Shown: in pieces, positions 1 to 7,095 of the stretch
How positions within the stretch are numbered: position 1 is the stretch's first letter
Layout of the letters: every line of letters begins with the position of its first letter
Virus record (IMG/VR): IMGVR_UViG_3300034068_000426
Span: 1 to 21,286 of that record
Source of the DNA: a virus
Direction: 5' to 3' (one strand)
Length of the DNA: 21,286 nucleotides
Translations under genes and position numbers: made by a program
The notes under the pieces: generated by a model
Database searches by the model: none
What the model was told of the DNA's origin: nothing
Seen by the model: the letters and a program-made list of their open reading frames with translations, nothing else

Positions 1-2271
1 AATACTTTTGTTTCTTATCAATATGCAGAGGTAACTATTGAGGTCGAAGATGGAAATGGTTATTTGTCACAATGGAAAATTAGAACAGATGAAGACCCAA
101 CTGCAAATAATCCATTACGTCCTATTAGTGGTGAAACGAGATTATTAGCTGACATAACAACTGACCCCGACTTCTTTTATTTATTTTGTAATATTGACCC
201 GAATAAACTACCTACAAATGCAGTTAATTATAAAATAACTGCTGAATGGGTGGGTAATGTTAATGAAGGAATTGGAGATCCACCTTATACGATATTTAGA
301 GAACGTGATATTGCTTGGGCTGAAATAGTGCAAGCACCAGTTATTCAAGAAGATGAATTTTGTGAGCCGAATGAATGCCCTTATGAATCGTTAGTTTTAG
401 CTGATACAAATTCAACTGATAGGTTTAAAAACGATGTATCAACATTCTTTAAACAAGCTATTGGTCAATTAGGTACTGTTACTTTTTATTTAGTAGATGA
501 AAACGGAAATGAATACGAAATAAACGATGGAACGTATGGTGTATTTTGGGCATTGGGAAATTTTACTTACGAACCTTTATTAAGTGCAGTTCAGATTCAT
601 TGGAGAAATGTACTTATATTATTAGGTGAGGGATGCTATCGAATTAAAACAAGCCTTAGCAGATTAGTAGGTGAGCCATTAGTCACTTATTCTTGTTGCT
701 ATAAATTACTTCAATATTCGTGCGATAAAGCAGAAAAAACTGTTAGAATTACATCCGTTCAAAATGGTAATTTTAAAGATTTAGGAATAAATTTTAAAGG
801 AATTAATTTAACGGGTGATATTCGTTTTGATGCAACTTTTGGACGTGAACAAATTGAGGTTAATAATACAATGTATGTTGGTGTAAATGACATTAAGACA
901 CTAAACGCACAGGATCAACGCAGCACGTTTACTTTGACTTCTAAATTAGTGCCTCACATTTGTATAACGCATCCATTGTTTAAGTATCATTTGCGAGGTA
1001 CGGAGTTATTTGTAACCGTTTACGATAGATACAATCATAGACAAGACTACATTGAATACCCAGTATTTTTTGAGAATCCAGATGAAATAAAGTATTTTGA
1101 TTATAACACAAATGCTGCTTTAGTATTAAATTTTAGTGAGCGAATTATCGAAACACGCACAACTACTTGCGATGGTGATAGACCTTTAGCACCTTTTAAT
1201 GGTCAATATTTGCCAAGTTGTGTTCCTTTTTTATGTGAAGATGCAATAGTGGAAAATTCAGACACTTCATATATTAATACAGTTGTAAGCGGTGGCACGT
1301 TAGTACTTCCAGACATTACAGTTACCGATAGTTATGGCAGTACATACACTCAACCAAGTGTTACAGATGTGTTTTGTACGATTTGCGCAGATGCAACTTA
1401 TGACCTTGAAGATACTTTAGGCAATCCATTATCAAGTGGTTCAATTCCAAGCGGAGCAAACGATGTAATTGTAGCACCCGATGCAACGGTAGAAAATAGT
1501 AACACTTCATATTTAGACACTATTGTAAGCGGTGGTACGTTAATATTGCCTGATACCGACATTGAGGTAAATAGTATATTTGAGGGTACGGTTCCAAGTG
1601 CTGCAACTGTCGGCATTCAATTAACCGATGGAGTGAATCCCGTTACACCTACTTCGGTTGCGGTTAGTGGTTATACCGTAACTATTGAAGTGCCAAGCGG
1701 TGGTGCTGCTCCCGTTGGTGCTAAATTGATGAAAACGGGTCAAACGACTTCGTATAGAACGGGTGACGATGGTAATTTAGGTATAGGAAGAGCAACTAAC
1801 TTTTTTACGTTAGCAAGTAATAACCCTTTCGGTAATACCAATAGATTTACTGATGAATTGGGTACTCAGTTATATTTGACTGATATAGTGATTGATTGGT
1901 CAACTTATGATGGAGCAACTGTTTTAGGTTATTACAGAGTAAGAAATGGTGTAAATGTACTCTGGAATACCGCAATAGACGATTCTTTATTAGTAAGTAT
2001 AGGAATATTCACAACGGGGTGGAGGTTACCTAATATTTATGAATTGCAAAATATATGTAATTTTTCAGTGCCAACATCATTAAATTATGCTCCTTTTACT
2101 TTAGGATTAAGTGGAAGTATTGGGATTTGGTGTTCAACTACTAACCCAGCATCAGCAGGTCAATCGTATAGATTGGCAAATCAAAATGTTTTAGGCGCAG
2201 CTAATAAAACGGGCGGTGCTAATTATATACCTTGCAGAAATTTCACAGTAACAGGAATAATTTTAACTTAA
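1..2271 (+). CDS. Large tail-tip/fibre-like protein, 5' end missing, DUF1566-like C-terminus
   Basis: The frame is open from base 1 with no convincing start, so this is the last 756 residues of a longer protein. An internal TTG at 64 is in frame but I do not take it as the start. The middle (residues about 417-440 and 497-520) carries two copies of a V-E-N-S-x-T-S-Y...V-S-G-G-T-L unit typical of beta-rich phage appendage proteins. The C-terminus (about 580-756) resembles the DUF1566/Lcl_C family: a WRLP motif at 674-677, a WCSTT motif at 710-714, and a final Y-x-P-C-R segment. This family is related to the C-type-lectin-like folds that phages use for receptor contact. A structural virion protein at the tail tip or fibre is inferred from this domain, the size and the phage context. 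The N-terminal third is unrecognised. Confidence 0.75.
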   Translation, partial: NTFVSYQYAEVTIEVEDGNGYLSQWKIRTDEDPTANNPLRPISGETRLLADITTDPDFFYLFCNIDPNKLPTNAVNYKITAEWVGNVNEGIGDPPYTIFRERDIAWAEIVQAPVIQEDEFCEPNECPYESLVLADTNSTDRFKNDVSTFFKQAIGQLGTVTFYLVDENGNEYEINDGTYGVFWALGNFTYEPLLSAVQIHWRNVLILLGEGCYRIKTSLSRLVGEPLVTYSCCYKLLQYSCDKAEKTVRITSVQNGNFKDLGINFKGINLTGDIRFDATFGREQIEVNNTMYVGVNDIKTLNAQDQRSTFTLTSKLVPHICITHPLFKYHLRGTELFVTVYDRYNHRQDYIEYPVFFENPDEIKYFDYNTNAALVLNFSERIIETRTTTCDGDRPLAPFNGQYLPSCVPFLCEDAIVENSDTSYINTVVSGGTLVLPDITVTDSYGSTYTQPSVTDVFCTICADATYDLEDTLGNPLSSGSIPSGANDVIVAPDATVENSNTSYLDTIVSGGTLILPDTDIEVNSIFEGTVPSAATVGIQLTDGVNPVTPTSVAVSGYTVTIEVPSGGAAPVGAKLMKTGQTTSYRTGDDGNLGIGRATNFFTLASNNPFGNTNRFTDELGTQLYLTDIVIDWSTYDGATVLGYYRVRNGVNVLWNTAIDDSLLVSIGIFTTGWRLPNIYELQNICNFSVPTSLNYAPFTLGLSGSIGIWCSTTNPASAGQSYRLANQNVLGAANKTGGANYIPCRNFTVTGIILT
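1249..1566 (+). repeat. Two-copy internal repeat in the fibre-like gene
   Basis: Units beginning at 1249 and at 1489 encode near-identical peptides (ENSDTSYINTVVSGGTL and ENSNTSYLDTIVSGGTL). The DNA copies differ at many third codon positions, so this is an old duplication under protein-level selection rather than a recent slippage. Confidence 0.75.
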
Positions 2272-2284
2272 AAAATAAAACAAT

Positions 2285-2521
2285 ATGACTTATAAATTTG
2301 AACAATTCAAAGTAACAATAACAGACCCTAAGATTGCAATAAATTTGAACACAATTCAAGACAAAGCAATAGATAAGTTGCTGAGCGTAGATATTACATT
2401 AATAACCGACACCGCAACTTTTGGAGTTACTGCAATAGATATGCCTTATAGTTCAACTTGGGATGATGACGATATTGCACCAATGGTTAATGAGTGGTTA
2501 AAACAATTTCAAGTATTATGA
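2285..2521 (+). CDS. Unknown 78-aa protein following the fibre gene
   Basis: ATG at 2285 comes 13 bases after the fibre stop, behind an A-rich leader. The product is small, acidic at its C-terminus (a WDDDD run near residue 59) and has no signal peptide or membrane segment. I do not recognise a family. Its stop overlaps the next start as ATGA, so it is translationally coupled to the small membrane protein downstream. The position between the fibre and holin-like genes suggests a fibre accessory or late-operon protein, which is inference only. Confidence 0.7.
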   Translation: MTYKFEQFKVTITDPKIAINLNTIQDKAIDKLLSVDITLITDTATFGVTAIDMPYSSTWDDDDIAPMVNEWLKQFQVL

Positions 2522-2736
2522 GCAATGAAGTAGAGGCTGCGGCTGATTCAATAGGTTTGTCAACTGCTTTAATGAGCGTAATGATGTTTGTTTCAGACCG
2601 ATTAGACGTGGTGAATATTAATCAATGGCTTATTACAGTCACTTCAATAGGCGGTATAGTTTGGATAGCTTATAAAATTAGAGGTCAATATTTAGATAAT
2701 AAATTGAAACAAAGACAACTTGATAAAGATAATTGA
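2518..2736 (+). CDS. Small membrane protein, holin-like (72 aa)
   Basis: I choose ATG 2518, which overlaps the previous stop as ATGA, over the in-frame GTG at 2494. The 72-aa product has one clear hydrophobic segment (about residues 38-58, WLITVTSIGGIVWIAYKI), an amphipathic N-terminal part, and a highly charged C-terminal tail (KLKQRQLDKDN). Small size, one or two membrane segments and a charged tail fit a holin or holin-like protein. A second small membrane protein follows at once. Holins share little sequence, so the role is inferred from architecture and the nearby lysis genes. Confidence 0.6.
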   Translation: MSNEVEAAADSIGLSTALMSVMMFVSDRLDVVNINQWLITVTSIGGIVWIAYKIRGQYLDNKLKQRQLDKDN

Positions 2737-2953
2737 TTTTGTAAAGGGAACATTTTTAGAGAATGGCAAACCCTCTTCTAAGCGTGCTACTTTGTTTGCG
2801 GTGGTCATTATGTTGGCTATTGTTGTAATAAGCTATACAGACGTTTCTAATGCAGTTGAAATGGCATTAGTGTTATCGGGTTTGATTGGTTCTTTGGTAG
2901 GTATTACCGTTTATGGGGTTGTGAAGTCCAATAAGGATACTGATAAGGTATAA
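2720..2953 (+). CDS. Small two-TM membrane protein, holin-like (77 aa)
   Basis: The best start is TTG at 2720, giving MIKIIDFVKGTFLENGKPSSKRA and overlapping the previous gene by 17 bases; the only in-frame ATGs lie inside the first membrane segment. Two hydrophobic segments (about residues 24-42 and 48-68) are joined by a short acidic turn and followed by a charged tail (KSNKDTDKV). The length, the hairpin topology and the neighbouring one-TM protein fit a holin/antiholin pair. The start codon is uncertain and the function is inferred. Confidence 0.55.
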   Translation: MIKIIDFVKGTFLENGKPSSKRATLFAVVIMLAIVVISYTDVSNAVEMALVLSGLIGSLVGITVYGVVKSNKDTDKV

Positions 2954-3005
2954 AAATAATATTATAGCCTTAATTTATACCACTTCAAATATAAAAATCT
3001 AAATT

Positions 3006-4097
3006 ATGGGCAATTCGAAATGTAGGATTAAAGATGAATTAGCATTAATATTAGGTTTAAAGCTAAATCCATCAAAGCAATATCGTCTTACTCAATCACA
3101 AAAACAAGAACTAAAAGAACTACGTTATAATTGGGTTGAGGGTGTAAGTAGTGCAGTAGGTATCGATGCCAACGACATTAAACACGGGTGGCGAAAAGTC
3201 GATGGACATTCAGTATTTTATAAGAATCCATTATTTACCGAAAAAGGACAAGATGAATTTGCACAGTCATTAATCGAAAGTTTAAAAAACCACGCACCGA
3301 ATTATCCTACCATTGAAAGAGTTTACCAAAGTGAAGGTCATTTGTTGGTTATAGATCCTGCAGACGTGCATATTGGTAAATTGGCAACGTCATTTGAAAC
3401 TGGTGAAGAATACAATTCACAAATAGCAGTTCAAAGAGTAAAAGATGGTGTGCAAGGTATATTAAATAAAGCAAACGGATTCAATATTGAAAAGATTTTA
3501 TTTGTAGGTGGTAACGATATACTGCATATTGACACACCTAAAAGAACTACAACAAGCGGTACTAATCAAGATACGTGCGGAATGTGGTATGATAATTTTT
3601 TAATAGCTAAAAAGTTATACGTTGAAGTTTTAGAGCAACTTATTCAAGTGGCAAACGTACACTTTGTATTCAATCCAAGTAACCACGATTACACAAATGG
3701 TTTCTTTTTGGCAGATGTAATTCAAACACATTTTAGAAACTGCGAAAATATTACTTTTGATTGTAGCATAGCGCATAGAAAATATTATGCTTATGGTAAA
3801 AACCTTATAGGCACTACTCACGGTGATGGGGCTAAACAACAAGACTTAGGAAGTTTAATGAGTATTGAAGCTAAAGACCTTTGGGCATTTGCTGAACATA
3901 GATATTATTACACTCACCACGTTCACCATAAAACCGCAAAAGATTATATTAATGTAACGGTTGAAAGTTTAAGAAGTCCAAGCGGTGCAGATAGTTGGCA
4001 CGATAGAAACGGTTACAAGGGCGCACCAAAAGCTATTGAGGGTTACATACATCATTCCTATTATGGACAAATAGCAAGGTTAACACATATATTTTAA
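3006..4097 (+). CDS. Calcineurin-like metallophosphoesterase
   Basis: The product is 363 aa. The five metallophosphoesterase motifs appear in order: D120-x-H122, G-G-N170-D171, S-N226-H227-D228, H272-G-D274, and H305-x-H307 in place of the usual GHxH. These bind a di-metal centre that hydrolyses phosphodiesters or phosphomonoesters. About 110 N-terminal residues before the catalytic domain are unassigned and begin with a basic, possibly DNA-binding helical stretch. Relatives occur widely in phages as putative DNA phosphoesterases, but the substrate cannot be read from the sequence. ATG 3006 follows a leader AAAAATCTAAATTATG that is nearly identical to those before 13982 and 14180. The gene converges on the minus-strand lysis cassette with a 4-base tail overlap. 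Confidence 0.85.
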   Translation: MGNSKCRIKDELALILGLKLNPSKQYRLTQSQKQELKELRYNWVEGVSSAVGIDANDIKHGWRKVDGHSVFYKNPLFTEKGQDEFAQSLIESLKNHAPNYPTIERVYQSEGHLLVIDPADVHIGKLATSFETGEEYNSQIAVQRVKDGVQGILNKANGFNIEKILFVGGNDILHIDTPKRTTTSGTNQDTCGMWYDNFLIAKKLYVEVLEQLIQVANVHFVFNPSNHDYTNGFFLADVIQTHFRNCENITFDCSIAHRKYYAYGKNLIGTTHGDGAKQQDLGSLMSIEAKDLWAFAEHRYYYTHHVHHKTAKDYINVTVESLRSPSGADSWHDRNGYKGAPKAIEGYIHHSYYGQIARLTHIF

Positions 4098-4297
4098 CCT
4101 CCAATGTTTTCATCAAGTAAACCAAACTCATCAAGTAATTCAATGACCGCTTTTTTATAAGGTTCGTATTCGTAATCGATGTGCTTAAATTGTCGCCAAA
4201 GGTTATTCTTTAACTCAAATATAAAACAAGCCATATCATTAGCTTTTAATATAGTTTTAGCTTCGTTTTCATCTTCCGTTTCAAAAGTTATTTTCAT
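4094..4297 (-). CDS. Unknown 67-aa acidic protein, last gene of the lysis cassette
   Basis: I choose ATG at 4297 (MKITFETEDENEAK...), one base after the stop of the spanin candidate. A longer reading from upstream would run back into that gene. The product is 67 aa and acidic, with a motif D-M-A-C-F-I-F-E-L and then W-R-x-F-K-H that I associate with small unknown proteins of Bacteroidota phages. It has no membrane segment or signal peptide. It closes a four-gene minus-strand operon and its stop overlaps that of the metallophosphoesterase by 4 bases, tail to tail. No function assigned. Confidence 0.7.
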   Translation of the reverse strand: MKITFETEDENEAKTILKANDMACFIFELKNNLWRQFKHIDYEYEPYKKAVIELLDEFGLLDENIGG

Positions 4298-4298
4298 A

Positions 4299-4736
4299 TT
4301 ACCAAATATATTTAATAAAAGCCCTAACTCCAACAATAACAACTAATAGAATTACAAGCCATTTAACGTACTTTTCCCATTCGTGGGTAGTGATAACCTT
4401 ATCGACTATAAAAGAGCGTTCATAGACTATTCTATTTTCTTTACATTCAACTTCGTGATGTATCTCATTGGTAACGGTATCATAAAAGTATTGAAGTCTT
4501 ACACGTTCATTGTTTATTACTTCTACTTTTGTGTTGGTTAGGAACTTTGTAATAGTATCGTACCTGACACCTTCAACAATAATAGTATCGTGAATGTGTA
4601 CAGTATCTCTTTGAACTAAGTGAGGGTGTTTTGCAGTAATTCGGTTTATTCGTTTTTGTGGTGAGCAACCAACAGATGCCAAAATTGAAAGTAACAACAA
4701 AGTAATGGCTATTAATAACGTTCTTTTTGGTTTCAT
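4299..4736 (-). CDS. Lipoprotein with C-terminal TM: candidate unimolecular spanin
   Basis: The 145-aa product has an N-terminal signal with a lipobox-like S-V-G-C24 followed by S-P-Q, giving a lipidated cysteine for the outer membrane. A periplasmic region (about 25-120) rich in D-T/V alternations (DTVHIHDTIIV, YDTVTNEIHH) has beta or coiled character, and one hydrophobic segment (about 125-139) lies near the C-terminus. An outer-membrane lipid anchor plus an inner-membrane C-terminal helix in one chain is the defining architecture of a u-spanin such as T1 gp11, which fuses the inner and outer membranes at the end of lysis. Its place in a cassette with an amidase supports this. The -3 residue of the lipobox is Ser rather than Leu, which is slightly atypical. 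It overlaps the 47-aa gene upstream as ATGA. Confidence 0.72.
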   Translation of the reverse strand: MKPKRTLLIAITLLLLSILASVGCSPQKRINRITAKHPHLVQRDTVHIHDTIIVEGVRYDTITKFLTNTKVEVINNERVRLQYFYDTVTNEIHHEVECKENRIVYERSFIVDKVITTHEWEKYVKWLVILLVVIVGVRAFIKYIW

Positions 4737-4876
4737 ATAATGTGTATTAATTGCCCTTGTTTACTGTAAACTAAAATTATTCCAAAATGAATATCTAACT
4801 GCCTAACCTCATCATTGAATCCTAAAAATAGGAATGCGTTTCGATTTTTTAGATAATATTCCTTTGTGGCCTTCAT
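4733..4876 (-). CDS. Unknown 47-aa protein coupled between amidase and spanin genes
   Basis: This short ORF starts at ATG 4876 and ends at TGA 4733-4735. It overlaps the amidase stop and the spanin start, both as ATGA, and so fills the apparent gap exactly. The peptide (MKATKEYYLKNRNAFLFLGF... ending GQLIHII) is basic in its first part and hydrophobic in its second (FGIILVY), without a clear transmembrane helix. Two perfect coupling overlaps make chance unlikely. A lysis regulator or accessory is possible, but nothing in the sequence specifies it. Confidence 0.65.
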   Translation of the reverse strand: MKATKEYYLKNRNAFLFLGFNDEVRQLDIHFGIILVYSKQGQLIHII

Positions 4877-5265
4877 ATACTTTTATATTCAACTTTAGCA
4901 TCAAATCTAGGGCAACTTTTAGCAACGTTTGGGAAGTCTCTATGACCTTGTATAACCGCACTAGGGTAAAGTCTTCTTAAATCACTTAAAACAACCTCAA
5001 AAGCTAACTTTTGCATATTAGTTCTGTCGTCTTTATCTTTGCCACCAATGTATGATACGTGAATAGATTTAGAATTAAAACCTTTAACACCATTGGTAAT
5101 TGTTTCGTGGTCGGCTAATTTATGAATATACCCCGTTTTATCAATCAAATAATGATACCCTACATTTTTCCAACCTAATTTTTTCCAATTGTTTATAATG
5201 GTTTCAACTCTTGCATCTTGTGAGGTAGCGGTGCAATGGCAAACAATGTATTCTATTTTTCTCAT
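4873..5265 (-). CDS. N-acetylmuramoyl-L-alanine amidase (endolysin, T7 lysozyme-like)
   Basis: The 130-aa product is a complete Amidase_2 domain with no extra wall-binding domain. Likely zinc ligands are H10 (in VCHCTAT), H108 (in QGHRD) and C118 (in KSCPRFD), with the catalytic-type Y37 (GYH) and K116, matching the layout of T7 lysozyme. It cleaves the amide bond between N-acetylmuramic acid and L-alanine of peptidoglycan. There is no signal peptide, so it is a cytoplasmic endolysin needing a holin for release. It is the first gene of the minus-strand cassette. I find no exact Bacteroidota promoter box on the minus strand in the 200 bases upstream. Confidence 0.93.
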   Translation of the reverse strand: MRKIEYIVCHCTATSQDARVETIINNWKKLGWKNVGYHYLIDKTGYIHKLADHETITNGVKGFNSKSIHVSYIGGKDKDDRTNMQKLAFEVVLSDLRRLYPSAVIQGHRDFPNVAKSCPRFDAKVEYKSI

Positions 5266-5283
5266 AATCTAATTTAATTTAAA

Positions 5284-5318
5284 AACACCGCCCGAACAAA
5301 TCAATGACGAACGGTGTT
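5284..5318. repeat. 7-bp inverted repeat upstream of the amidase gene
   Basis: AACACCG at 5284-5290 and CGGTGTT at 5312-5318 form a 7-bp stem with a 21-base loop in the divergent intergenic region. There is no T-tract on either side, so I do not call it a terminator. It could be an operator or a 5'-leader hairpin of the lysis transcript. Confidence 0.35.
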
Positions 5319-5390
5319 AGTGTTTATGAAAAGTGACTACAAATTAAAACAAAATATTTGAATTAAACAATACCGTACATCATTTTAATT

Positions 5391-5440
5391 TACCGTTTGT
5401 GTAGAATTTGTTAAACGTGTTGTTTAGAAAGTTAATTTTG
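5391..5440 (+). promoter_or_regulatory. Promoter with upstream conserved box (copy A)
   Basis: TACCGTTTGTGTAG at 5391-5404 is repeated exactly at 14946. It is followed 42 bases after its first base by TAATTTTG (5433-5440), an exact match to the Bacteroidota -7 box TAnnTTTG. A TTTG at 5407-5410 lies 22 bases before the -7 box and could be the -33 element. A second TACCGT lies 20 bases upstream, at 5371. Predicted to start the early-type operon beginning at 5466. Confidence 0.65.
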
Positions 5441-5465
5441 AAGTCAAATATTAAAATATAGAATT

Positions 5466-5813
5466 ATGATAAAAGCAAATGATTTAAGAATTGGGAATTT
5501 AGTTATAGAAAATGAATTCCCCAATATCTATTCACAAATACAATCAATATCATTTAATGGATACGCAAGTTGTACGTATAATGATTCAGTAAATGTAAAT
5601 GATTTAACACCAATCCCATTAACCGAAGAATGGTTGATTAAAATGGGGTTTGAAAAAACACCTTATGAATTTAAAAACGATAATTTTTCATTTAATTTTA
5701 AATATTCATCTTTATACAATAGTGTAGCTTTAATCAAAGATGATGTTAAATATGTTCATCAGATGCAGAATTTAATATACGCACTTACAAACGAAGAATT
5801 AACAATATTATGA
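5466..5813 (+). CDS. Unknown 115-aa phage protein (first gene of the early-type operon)
   Basis: ATG 5466 lies 25 bases after a clear TAnnTTTG promoter box. The product begins MIKANDLRIGNLV and contains PIPLTEEWLIKMGF and YVHQMQNLIYALTNEEL. I recognise this pattern from unknown proteins that are widespread in Bacteroidota phages and mobile elements, but I know of no function. No membrane segment or signal peptide is seen. The stop overlaps the next start as ATGA. Confidence 0.75.
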   Translation: MIKANDLRIGNLVIENEFPNIYSQIQSISFNGYASCTYNDSVNVNDLTPIPLTEEWLIKMGFEKTPYEFKNDNFSFNFKYSSLYNSVALIKDDVKYVHQMQNLIYALTNEELTIL

Positions 5814-6097
5814 AAACACCAAACGAACATTTATTACAAGCGTTATTTCACGTTCAATGCGCTTTATCTCACATTGATAGGGTACACAGTCAAACGATAC
5901 CCAGTGAGTTCACACTATCTTTACAAAAGAAGTTACGCAACTTTGATAATTACGCAACACGTCAACTTCGCATTATGCAGAAATTATACGCAATAGATCA
6001 AGAAGCAATGATTATCTTTGAAGATGCTTTTAATAGTAAGGTTGATGAGGTTGTAGGTATGGATATTAAACAGTTTGTTAAAGTTGAGGAAAATTAA
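5810..6097 (+). CDS. Unknown 95-aa helical protein
   Basis: The start overlaps the previous stop as ATGA. The product is predicted to be mainly helical and is rich in leucine, histidine and arginine in its first 70 residues (ALFHVQCALSHIDRVHSQ), with an acidic C-terminus. No motif is recognised. The context is the early-type operon. Confidence 0.65.
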   Translation: MKTPNEHLLQALFHVQCALSHIDRVHSQTIPSEFTLSLQKKLRNFDNYATRQLRIMQKLYAIDQEAMIIFEDAFNSKVDEVVGMDIKQFVKVEEN

Positions 6098-6109
6098 AAA
6101 CAAAATAGT

Positions 6110-6361
6110 ATGTACGAAATAATATGTTTAACTATTAGCCAGTTTATTTTTAGCTTCAGTAGAACTTTAAATGTAAGATATACTGCAAAAGAAAATGTAA
6201 CTATGGGAATTATAACATCTACATTAATAAAATTAACTTGGCTTTTTAGCAGTGCAATAGGTATTGAATCCGTTATTAATGGTGATTTTATAATGTGTAT
6301 TGTTTATATTGTTAGTGGTTTAATTGGTGATTATTTATCTTATAAAATAAAAATAAAATGA
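6110..6361 (+). CDS. Small multi-pass membrane protein (83 aa)
   Basis: There are about three hydrophobic segments (residues about 2-17, 32-52 and 57-75) with R-T-L-N-V-R-Y-T between the first and second. The arrangement of an Arg-containing first segment, a W-L pair and a late G-L-I-G-D-Y turn faintly recalls the membrane part of UPF0316/DUF5698 proteins, but this is a weak resemblance. It overlaps the PP-loop enzyme start as ATGA, so the two are probably made together. Function unknown. Confidence 0.6.
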   Translation: MYEIICLTISQFIFSFSRTLNVRYTAKENVTMGIITSTLIKLTWLFSSAIGIESVINGDFIMCIVYIVSGLIGDYLSYKIKIK

Positions 6362-7095
6362 AAGATACAATAGCGGTTTGGTTTAGTTGCGGTGCTGCAA
6401 GTGCAGTAGCAGCAAAGAAAACCATTGAAAAATACAAAGACACGCACAATATAATTGTAGTTAATAACCCAGTTGTTAATGAACACGAAGATAATAGACG
6501 TTTTTTAAAAGATGTTGAAAAATGGATAGGAAAAGAAATAATTAGTGCTACAAATAAAAACTATCCAACTTGCGATATTGTAGATGTGTTTGAAAAAAGG
6601 AAATACATTAGCGGTGTAGCTGGTGCGCCTTGCACAAAGGAATTAAAAAAAGAAGCACGTTACCAATTTGAAAAAGAAAACAAAATAGACTTTCACGTTT
6701 TAGGATTTACTTTTGATGAAAAAAGTAGAAGTGATAGGTTTATGAAGTTTGAACGTGAAAACCTTATACCCATTTTAATAGATTTAAAACTAACTAAAGG
6801 ACATTGTTTTGATATACTTTTAGATGCTGGTATAAAACTGCCAGAGATTTATAAATTAGGTTTTCCAAATGCTAATTGCATTGGTTGTGTAAAATCACAA
6901 AGTCCGACTTATTGGAATTTAGTTAGGGATAAGTTTCCAGAAATATTTAATCAAAGAGCAGAGCAAAGTAGAAGATTAAATGTAAAACTTGTTAAGTATA
7001 AAAGTCAAAGAATATTTTTAGATGAGTTAAAACCAACTGACTTAGGCGGTAAAATTAAAAGTTGGGAGTGTGGAATTTTTTGTGATACCGAATGA
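6358..7095 (+). CDS. PP-loop ATPase / PAPS-reductase-like enzyme
   Basis: The 245-aa product starts with a beta strand and the loop F-S10-C11-G-A-A-S15, a variant of the SGGxDS PP-loop of adenine-nucleotide alpha-hydrolases (PAPS reductase, DndC, tRNA thiolases). Cysteines C72, C92, C174-x2-C177 and C238-x3-C242 could bind a metal or an Fe-S cluster. Family members activate a substrate with ATP or act on APS/PAPS; phage members often carry this annotation without a proven substrate. The second PP-loop Gly is replaced by Cys-Gly-Ala-Ala, which is odd. Candidate roles are sulfur transfer to DNA or RNA, or sulfate activation. It is coupled by ATGA to both its upstream and downstream neighbours. 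Confidence 0.75.
   Translation: MKDTIAVWFSCGAASAVAAKKTIEKYKDTHNIIVVNNPVVNEHEDNRRFLKDVEKWIGKEIISATNKNYPTCDIVDVFEKRKYISGVAGAPCTKELKKEARYQFEKENKIDFHVLGFTFDEKSRSDRFMKFERENLIPILIDLKLTKGHCFDILLDAGIKLPEIYKLGFPNANCIGCVKSQSPTYWNLVRDKFPEIFNQRAEQSRRLNVKLVKYKSQRIFLDELKPTDLGGKIKSWECGIFCDTE

Noticed and set aside
1398-1616. 72-codon open frame on the minus strand inside the fibre-like gene
   Set aside because: It lies wholly within the clear plus-strand gene, has no leader or coupling partner, and its peptide looks like a reverse-frame shadow of the repeat region.
3630-3842. 70-codon minus-strand frame inside the metallophosphoesterase gene
   Set aside because: It is fully covered by a gene with five intact catalytic motifs, and the peptide shows no recognisable feature.
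5284-5318. Inverted repeat as a terminator
   Set aside because: There is a 7-bp stem with a long loop and no T-run on either strand, and no transcript is expected to end there.
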